Shown piece by piece: positions 57,700-64,000 of a stretch of DNA of 64,000 nt (position 1 is the first letter of the stretch; the number at the start of each line of letters is the position of its first letter). Source of the DNA: Sepioteuthis lessoniana (Eukaryota; Mollusca; Cephalopoda; Myopsida; Loliginidae). The DNA lies in NCBI GenBank assembly GCA_963585895.1, contig OY757904.1, positions 83,952,836 through 84,016,835 of the forward strand, in the 5' to 3' direction. The notes below the pieces were generated by a model. The model was not told where the DNA came from. It saw only the letters and a program-made list of their open reading frames with translations, and searched no databases. The position numbers and the translations under genes were made by a program.

Positions 57700-58450
57700 T
57701 CAATTTATATAGGAAATAATTCTGGAAACAATTCCGGGGAGGGGGATGGACTCAGGGATAGGAGGGATGGAGTCCTAGGAAGACTTTTTAGTGAGTGTCT
57801 TTCTTGTGAATGGGAACTTCCCATATGTACTATTTGGTAGGGTCGGGTTTTTGGTAGCTGGGGAGGATGACGGAACTGTTCAGAATGAGGTTGCAATTGG
57901 GCAGTTTGTTGAGGTTGTGGGGGTTGTTGTTTAAGGGGAGCATGTTATGGAGAACGGTCTTGAGGGGGAGGTGGTGGAGGAAGTGATGGTGGAGGAAGTA
58001 GTGGAAGATGTGGTGGAGAATGAGATGGGCGTGGTAGTTGCAATGTAGCTTGTTGAGGGAATGGTTGTTTCGGGGGATAAGCATTGTAGGGGCCTTCCAA
58101 GGGATCCTCAGGGTAGGACGGCCCGGAACACATTTTTTTTTGGCTGCTCCTTCTCCGCTATTTCTTCTCTTCTTCAAGTTTGTTGTTGTTTCCATTGTGG
58201 TTTCTGAAGTTTCTATAGTGGTGGAGACTGCTTTAGTCTTGGATTTCTTCCTAACTGCGGCCTTGGATGCCGGGAGTACCGGATGTTCTGTTATGTTAGC
58301 TGGAATGGGTGCGGTCACTGATGTAGGAATGAAGACTGGTGTAGATGCTGATGTAGATGTTGGTTCCGCTTTTTTGGCTGGAGAGGCAGTTGCAGATTTG
58401 TTTTCTGCTTTTTTTGGGGGGGGATTCTTTTTTTTCCAGTCACTTCTGTC
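57700..58450 (-). pseudogene. LINE ORF1, low-complexity linker
   Basis: The frame 57830-58453 is rich in Lys, Ala, Pro, Thr, His and Asn (PKKAENKSATASPAKKAEPT), typical of a disordered linker. A long antisense frame exists over the same DNA. Confidence 0.55.
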
Positions 58451-58847
58451 CATCCTTCTTCTGTTTTCTTGGATTGGGCATGATCCGCTTCTTTTTCCGC
58501 TGCTTTAGTTTCACTGCTGATGGTGGCTGTGGTGACTGTTTTTTGTTGTAGTAGCTGCAGCTGTTTTTTGTTGTGGTAGCTGCAGCGCTTGGTAGGTCCT
58601 TTTTGGGACAGAAATTGGAGATGTGCCCAAGCTGCTTGCAACTCCAACAGCGCGGGCGTCGGCCCTCCACAACCACCATCATCTGCCTCTCTCCGCTGGT
58701 GATGATCTCGCTGGTGATGATTGCCTGAAAGCCCCCCCGAGTCAAACATAACCGGAACACGTAGTCTCCGTAGCCCGTCCCGGTAGCTGACCTGATAAGG
58801 TTTATTTCCTCGACCCTTCCGTATGCACTGAAGAACGCGGCCAGCAC
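58440..58847 (-). pseudogene. LINE ORF1, RNA-recognition and zinc knuckle part
   Basis: The frame includes FFSAYGRVEEINLIRSATGT and YGDYVFRLCL, an RRM-like run, and CWSCKQLGHISNFCPKKD, a C-x2-C-x4-H-x4-C zinc knuckle. ORF1 proteins of Tx1/L1-like elements package the LINE RNA. The frame opens before the ATG at 58847. Confidence 0.7.
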
Positions 58848-58919
58848 TTCTCCTGTGATAAAAGCCGGGATGTTGCAGATTGTAACCCGAATCCTACGGG
58901 TCCCTAGGTATTCCGGTTG

Positions 58920-59449
58920 CAGTCAGAAGAACTTGGTGGTAATGTTGCTTGAGGCAACCTTCGCTGCTTGGTCACTGGAAGGAAACAGGACGTCCCATGT
59001 AGCGAAACTCCTTCTGCAGAAGTATTGGCATGGGACGCCCGCTTTCCGGAGATCTTCAAATCCTTTCTTCTTGAGTCCGACTAGCCGTCTTGATTTTAAG
59101 TCTGTCACCACTAACGAGACGATCCTAGGTTCCAGCTTTTGCAGGATTTCCGGGATGGGCAAAATCTCATTGCCTTTAAAATAGTCGGCATATTTGCCCA
59201 CCCGATATTTCTCGTAATCCTCAGGATCTCTCTGTCGGATTTTCTATGGTGAGGATGACGGACTAGCCGAGTTAGACTTTTGCCCTTGCGGAATAGGGCT
59301 TCCAGATTCAAATGAATAAGGCCGGATTCTTGAGTTTCTTCCGACTGCTTCGGGAGGGCTTCTTTTCCTGCTTTGTCAGACTTTAGTGCAGATGGGTCCT
59401 TGGAACTAGGAGGATGTGAAGTATGAGTAGTATGGGAAGAACCCTCCAT
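58920..59449 (-). pseudogene. LINE ORF1, N-terminal part
   Basis: The ATG at 59449 starts MEGSSHTTHTSHPPSSKDPS, a Ser/His/Lys-rich start. After a frame change near 59200 it continues as KYADYFKGNEILPIPEILQK and RIVSLVVTDLKSRRLVGLKK. This matches Tx1 ORF1 layout in position only; no motif allows a firm match. Confidence 0.55.
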
Positions 59450-59940
59450 GATTGCAAAATGGCAATCAGGAGGGTAAACGTAATTTTACTGGGACCTAAC
59501 TAGATTAAAAAAAAGAGAAAATTCTAACTATAAAAAGAAAAGAGAAGAGGGGGGTCTATTGGCTGCGAATTTACTTGTCAGAACAAAAAAACAGTCAAAA
59601 CGCCACGTCAGACACAGAAAAAAAAGACAAAGTCAGACGCAAGAAAAAATTAAAAAGGGTTGAACGCAAGAAAAATTAATAGTCAAACAAAAAATGACAA
59701 TGTTACATACAAGAAAAATAATCAAGTTCAACACAAGAAAAAGTGATAAAAAAAAAATAAAACAACAGTTAAAAAATAAAACAACAGTTAAAAAATAAAA
59801 ATAAGTAAAAAAAAAGGTATAACCAATTAAATATCACTTTTCAAAAAACACTCTAAGCACACTCAAATATCACTTACAAAATATACGAAACAGTCTTTGA
59901 AAGGCTTGTCGTCTGCCCTGGTATTAGTAGTTACTGGAGA
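59450..59940 (-). other. LINE 5' untranslated region, A-rich on the plus strand
   Basis: Four imperfect direct repeats of AAAAAATAAAACAACAGTT and related runs, with GTCAGAC repeats near 59600-59640. It may serve as the LINE's internal promoter region, but no motif is certain. Confidence 0.45.
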
Positions 59941-59977
59941 TGGACTAGTTCATTGTGTGGAAAAAGATGGGTGATAC

Positions 59978-59995
59978 CCCCCCACTACTACCACT
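59978..59995 (-). promoter_or_regulatory. Gypsy-2 candidate polypurine tract
   Basis: On the minus strand GTGGTAGTAGTGGGGGGGTA follows the pol tail. The downstream sequence TATCACCC may be the start of the 3' LTR, of which little or nothing remains next to the LINE. Confidence 0.45.
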
Positions 59996-60043
59996 AAAAT
60001 TGTTTTTCAATATTCTTGACCAGCTTTTTCTTTTTTGTGAATT

Positions 60044-60280
60044 TTAGAATTTTTTTCTTCTTGGGTCAATTATGAATTGTGGGGGAGCTTTCCGCTTTCT
60101 TTTCAATCGAGGTTCTTTTTGTTCAGCTTGGGGCATTTGGAGGTCGAAGGTATCATAGAGATCTTGTAAATCGTCCTCCTCGATTTGTGGGGTTTCTGTT
60201 GGTTCATCGGTGATACGTTTTTGTAATTGATTTATATGTCTTCTATGGATGAACTTCTTTCCCTGTACGGTATTAATCAT
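60044..60280 (-). pseudogene. Gypsy-2 pol C-terminal tail
   Basis: GKKFIHRRHINQLQKRITDE is the conserved run after the integrase core of Gypsy elements, and the rest is an acidic, then Lys-rich tail. Frame-changed from the core at 60568. Confidence 0.65.
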
Positions 60281-60567
60281 GTTTCCGATACGCTCCTTAA
60301 TAGTTCCAGGTTCCCAGGTAGTCGTGTTATTTTTATAGTTTTTGTAGAATACTTTTTCATTCGTATTGAATTTCCTTCTAGGAACAATGATGGCTGGAGT
60401 GTGGCTTTTCTTGCTAGGAATAAGTTTATCAAATACGGATCTGATTCTTCTAGCAAACCTGTTTTCTGCAGGTGATAGCGTCGATGGTGCCGACTTGTTC
60501 GGAGTTATACGATATACTTGTAGAAAAAGTTGTAGAGCTTTTTTAGTCGGAGTTCCTATTGCTTTCT

Positions 60568-61158
60568 TTATGCTCTTTTTAGTGTATCAACAAATCTCTC
60601 GGCCAGGTCGTTTGATCGTGGGTGGTAAGAAGGGATTCTTATATGTTCAACTTGGAATGTTGAACAGAAATGTTCAAACTCCTTAGATGTGAATTGCGTT
60701 CCGTTATCGCTAACTATCGTATCTACGACACCGAATCTTGCAAACAGTTCATGTAGACTGTTTACTGTGTTTGTTGATGTTAGCCTTTTCATTTGGAAGA
60801 CTTCTGGCCATTTAGAATAGCTGTCTACTACTACTAAGTAGTATAATTTATCAATTGGACCAGCGAAATCTATGTGTATCCTCGACCATGGTCTGTCTGT
60901 TTTGGGCCAAGGTTCTTGAGAGGTTGGTGGAGACTTTGCTGCTAGAATACATCCTTTACATTTACTGACAATATCACTGACGTCGGAGTCCATACCAGGC
61001 CAAAGAACGTAAGAACACATAAGGCTCTTCATTCGATTTATTCCTCGATGACCAGTGTGGAAATCATGAAGAATTTTTCTTTGAAGAGTTTTTGGTATTA
61101 CGACTGTATAATTCACTGTATAATAATACATTATCACATAGTGAATAAGTCTCCTCAA
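60568..61158 (-). pseudogene. Gypsy-2 integrase core
   Basis: The 196-codon frame has an H-H-C-C zinc finger (DFHTGHRGINR, then VSKCKGC). The core has D in IHIDFAGPID, D in VSDNGTQFTSKEF, and E in DLAERFVDTLKRA. All three catalytic residues and the zinc ligands are present. It overlaps the upstream frame by about 95 bases after a frame change. It is the best-preserved domain of this element. Confidence 0.8.
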
Positions 61159-61840
61159 TTTTTGTGTTTTTCTCTAATAGTTTCGCCTTTATTTCTTTAA
61201 TGAAATTATCCCTAACTGCTTCTCTTTTTATTTCCTTAAGAGATACCGGTAGTTCACTAATTGTGTTGTTTAATGTATTCTCTACCTCATTTTCAGATCT
61301 GTTACTAAAATTTATGTTCAACCAAACTTCGCCTACAAAGTTTATTTTTCTGCCTGTCACGGTTCTGGCAATTTTGTTGGACTTAAAGAGTGTTGGTTTC
61401 CCAATATTTTTCCAAGTCTGAGTGTTTATGATAAAAATGTCTGAACCCGAATCGAGTTGCATTTTTACCTTTTTGTTTTGGATTTTTACATAAAGGTATT
61501 TCCTAACGTTTTGTTCTTGATCATCCATTTGAATGATTTTAACTCGATTTTGTTTTAACTTCCTACAGCTCGACATTTTATGTCCCTTCCTGTTGAAGTT
61601 CCTACAAATTTTGTTCTTGTACGGGCAGTCCTTGTACCAGTGGAATTGTCCGCATCCATAGCATGCGATAGGAGGGTTTTTTTCATGGTTTTTATTTGTA
61701 CTTGAGGGGGACTTCCAATTTCGTCTAGGCGATGATGAATGATGTTTTCTATAAATTTTCCTAGCGTTTACTATGCTCGCTTCTTCAATTTTTTGTGAGT
61801 TTTGTTTTATGTTAACACATTGTTGGGAATAATCTGCCAA
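61064..61840 (-). pseudogene. Gypsy-2 zinc knuckle and protease joined to RNase H end
   Basis: One 258-codon frame starts near the end of capsid (MADYSQQCVNIKQN) and passes through CYGCGQFHWYKDC (first knuckle). Then comes CRNFNRKGHKMSSC, where a cysteine is replaced by phenylalanine. The protease D-S-G at codons 130-132 lies in MQLDSGSDIFIIN. About codon 190 the sequence switches to NNTISELPVSLKEIK, which belongs to the end of RNase H, just before integrase. RT and RNase H are therefore absent here. The junction is in frame. Confidence 0.75.
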
Positions 61841-62235
61841 ATGTTGAAGTGTAGGGGTTCATGTTATTTGGTAGATATGTTTAGTCCCCCAAAATTTAAT
61901 GTTGTGGTTAAGTATATGTTTAGTTTAGTGGTATGTTATGTTTGGAAAAAAGCATATGGAAAAAGGTAAAATAGGCACATGGAGACAAATGTAGTAAATG
62001 AAGTAAATGAGTAAAGATAGGAAACGGCGCGGACAAAAGGAACATTCAAAACAAGGCGACAAACAAAATAAATTTATATTCAGAACAAAACATGCAATGA
62101 TACATTTAAAATATTGCTATGGTTCTATATTGTTCGTAAAATAGTCCTGTGTGTGTGTGTGTCTAACGCAACTAAAACTACAGAAAGGGTTAAATAATAA
62201 AAGTGTCCGATTCATGTCGACTACATATTTTTAAA

Positions 62236-62340
62236 TGTTCATTTCTTCCTGTGGTTTGAAACAGTTGGTGTTTCCGAGACTGGAAAAAGTCTCATAGGCA
62301 AAGTATTTTGAGGAAAAGAAGGTTTGCGTGGTTTATCCAT
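62236..62340 (-). CDS. Short ORF in the 801-bp insertion
   Basis: About 110 bases beyond the TATA box, the minus strand carries ATG at 62338-62340 followed by 33 codons and a TGA. The peptide starts MDKPRKPSFPQNTLPM. It has no family resemblance I can name. It could be the start of a gag-like or leader protein, or chance. Function unknown. Confidence 0.25.
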
Positions 62341-62439
62341 TTTGTGGCTTTTGGCGTCTGTTGATGAATAAGAGAGTCACACTGGTGAGAGTGTGTTAGC
62401 GCTGCAATAGAAATTGGGGAAAAGAGATAGAGTGTTTGA

Positions 62440-62600
62440 AGACGACGTATTTATAGAAAATACGTGTCTTGGAATCGGCTCCAAAAAACGCGGGACGAAA
62501 TTCAAACGGGGACGTAGTTTTAAGTAGGTCACGGGGTTCTCCAGGCCAATGGTTTCCAGAGACTGAATATTTGCGTGCGTCCGCCATCTCTGTTGTGGGA
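62440..62600 (-). promoter_or_regulatory. Candidate pol II promoter in the 801-bp insertion
   Basis: On the minus strand from the right it has a GATGGCGGAC motif (YY1-like, about 62578-62588), a CCATTGG near 62548, then CTATAAATACG at about 62446-62456. A short run follows to a likely start some 25-30 bases on. The layout is that of a TATA promoter. Confidence 0.5.
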
Positions 62601-62669
62601 ACAAGTGGCATACCGCCCAATTTAAATTACAGGAGTGTAAGACCAATAGAAGCGACATATTTTGTTCAT

Positions 62670-62948
62670 TTTATAGTTTCAGGATTCGTCTACGCATATC
62701 TCTATCTTTTTTCGAAACTAGGCCTAATACAAAAAGTAGACATTTGAAATGGTCAGCTGTCAATTCCGATAGACGGAAGTCTTCGCATGTTTTGTTAATA
62801 ACTGATACGTTCGTCGTAAAGTCTTCCGATTCGTTTTTCTGGATATTCAAGCATTTCCATCTTTTGTGAAATAAAAACAGTCTCAGGTTAAATACTTCTT
62901 TTAAGAGTTCAATTGCTTCATTAAATTTTAAATCTCACGTTTTCTTGG
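62670..62948 (-). pseudogene. Gypsy-2 gag, middle part
   Basis: After a frame change at about 62990 the minus strand encodes TDFILAKKT, a stop, then EAIELLKEVFNL and LFHKRWKCLN, FRLSELTADHFKCLLFVLGL and MRRRILKL. These are conserved blocks of invertebrate Gypsy gag. A stop follows next to the GTTCAT duplication of the 801-bp insertion. Confidence 0.7.
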
Positions 62949-63989
62949 CTAAAATGAAGTCGGTGAACTTGTTATGTTCGTTAGTCCCAAGTTTTGAGTG
63001 CAGGAGTCTAATTTTTTCTCATCAGTCCTAGTTTGACAATCAATATCGAAGAAATCTTGATACTTTTGGTAGAAACGTTCAAAAGTTTGATCTTCCACGG
63101 GATTGTAGTTGAAAATTTCGATGGTGGACCAGATTGTATTTTGGGAGCAAAATTTCTCGTCTGAATTGTTTTCTTTCGCTAAAATAGCCTTATGGGTTAG
63201 TTCTGAAATTTGATAGTAGCTTACTAAACCTAAGAAGCTTTGTAGTGATTTTACGTCTTTTGGATTAGGCATGTCTTTGATTGCTGAAGTACGACGTTTG
63301 TCTGGTTTCCTGTCGTCCTTATTGATTACATGTCCTAAGTATTTAATTTCTTCCAGTAGGAAGTCACATTTATTTTCTTTGATCTTCAGCCCATAATTCC
63401 TAATTTGTTCAAAAAATTTTTTCAGAAAACTTTTATGTTCTTCGATAGAATTACTTTTGACTAGAATGTCATCTAGGTATGCCGTTGCGAAATCTAGCCC
63501 AGCTATCATGGCGTCCATGATTTGCTGCAACACCGCCGGTGCAGTCTTAACGCCAAAGGGTAAGCGTTCGTACTTGAACAAACCCCTATGAATGCTAATA
63601 CAGAGTAATTTCGAGTTTTCGTCATCTGTTGGTATTTGGAGATAGACCTCACTAAGATCAATTTTCGAGAAGTATCGACCGCCATTTAGTTTCGTGAATA
63701 TTTCTTCTGGAGTAGGTAGCGGATAATGATGATCTTCTACTGCGCTGTTTAAGTCAGTGGAAAAATCTGCATAGACACGTATTTCTCCTGATTTTTTCTT
63801 TACATATATGACAGGAGCCGTCCAGTCGCTGTAGTCGACTTTTGAGAGTACTCTGCATTGCGTTAACCTTTCTAGTTCTTTATCAATTTTGTCTATAGCA
63901 GCGAAAGTAATGCTTCGTTTTTTTCTGAAGACTTGTTGTACATTCTTTTTTAGTCTAATTTTGGCAGTCATTTTCGTGCATCTACCCAA
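62949..63989 (-). pseudogene. Gypsy-2 RT fused in frame to gag
   Basis: A 346-codon open frame. Codons 1-260 are RT fingers, palm and thumb: VYADFSTDLNSAV, YFSKIDLSEVYLQIPTDD (first catalytic aspartate), LFKYERLPFGVKTAPAVLQQ, ATAYLDDILVKS (Y-x-D-D intact) and YLGHVINKDDRKPD. It ends at SLQSFLGLVSYYQ. From codon 261 it reads as gag (ISELTHKAILAKENNSDEKF, then FNYNPVEDQTFERFYQKY). The frame probably continues beyond the right edge. An intact RT next to gag in one frame is not a normal Gypsy layout. Confidence 0.8.
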
Positions 63990-64000
63990 ACCCTCCGAGA

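Larger units (their letters stand above)
53275..59930 (-). mobile_element. Tx1/L1-like LINE, near full length
   Basis: On the minus strand two adjacent coding regions encode an ORF1 with a CCHC zinc knuckle and an ORF2 with endonuclease, RT and a C-terminal CCHC motif. An A-rich 5' region lies to the right and a 3' untranslated region to the left. The GC content and codon use contrast strongly with the flanks. RT and endonuclease residues are mostly intact but several frameshifts are present. The 3' end is near 53275 and the 5' end about 59.9 kb, neither set by a target duplication. It probably interrupts the 3' part of the Gypsy element to its right. Confidence 0.8.
61863..62663 (-). mobile_element. 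801-bp insertion with GTTCAT duplication in gag
   Basis: GTTCAT occurs at 61857-61862 and 62664-62669. Gag coding is present on both sides and lines up when the insertion and one repeat are set aside. Ends are GTTATTTGGTAG and ACATATTTT, so TG...CA ends are absent. It holds a pol II-like promoter on the minus strand and a short ORF, but no enzyme. Solo LTR is the favoured reading; a non-autonomous DNA element is the alternative. Confidence 0.65.
59941..64000 (-). mobile_element. Ty3/Gypsy element (Gypsy-2) with rearranged domain order
   Basis: On the minus strand from the right edge the order is RT, gag, zinc knuckles, protease, integrase, pol tail. The normal order is gag, protease, RT, RNase H, integrase. 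RNase H is absent. RT is fused in frame to gag at about 63209, and protease is fused in frame to the end of RNase H and integrase at about 61270. An 801-bp insertion splits gag. A poly(G) run after the pol tail at 59980 marks a possible polypurine tract. The right end lies beyond the window. Confidence 0.75.

Noticed and set aside
58038..58508. 156-codon plus-strand frame with Gly/Val/Asp-rich content
   Set aside because: It is the antisense of the low-complexity linker of LINE ORF1.

Overview
The window is animal nuclear DNA, AT-rich and packed with transposable elements. It contains no host protein-coding gene that I can support. The repeat types point to a mollusc, most likely a cephalopod: two tRNA-derived SINE families, an RTE-like LINE with (ATG)n tails, a mariner of the SETMAR-like type, and Copia and Pao families. 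This rests on remembered resemblance to predicted proteins from octopus and cuttlefish genomes, so the species assignment is an inference.

Layout. 1-12,333 is a Pao/BEL LTR retrotransposon on the minus strand with near-identical LTRs. It carries a nested Gypsy element (1,901-6,365, plus strand) and a tRNA-SINE (7,000-7,286). A 95-bp RTE tail sits inside the Gypsy element. 12.6-14.1 kb holds RTE fragments and a second SINE family. 14-18 kb is mostly featureless AT-rich DNA. 18.2-21.3 kb holds the 5' end of an LTR element, a Penelope-like reverse transcriptase remnant and an internally deleted mariner. 22.9-25.2 kb is a LINE with a C-terminal RNase H; its 3' tail is shared with SINE tails elsewhere in the window. 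25.8-34.4 kb is a mosaic of RTE-like LINE fragments with a SINE that was itself hit by a solo LTR. 34.9-38.9 kb is sparse, with two SINEs and a DDE transposase scrap. 38.9-43.1 kb is a decayed Copia element on the minus strand.

43.7-47.8 kb is empty apart from one SINE. 47,821-50,307 is a compact LTR element without coding capacity; one LTR carries a 311-bp GC-rich insertion with a 16-bp target duplication. 53.3-59.9 kb is a nearly full-length, GC-rich Tx1/L1-like LINE on the minus strand. From about 59.9 kb to the right edge lies a minus-strand Gypsy element in a rearranged order (RT fused to gag, then protease fused to integrase), also interrupted by an 801-bp insertion with a pol II-like promoter.

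The genes do not form a host pathway. The useful content is the nesting order, the target-site duplications, and several unusual structures: the rearranged Gypsy element, young LTRs around an old interior, and tails shared by a LINE and SINEs. Nearly all coding regions are broken by stops, frameshifts, deletions or loss of catalytic residues. I saw no rRNA gene, true tRNA gene, CRISPR array or bacterial-type operon.
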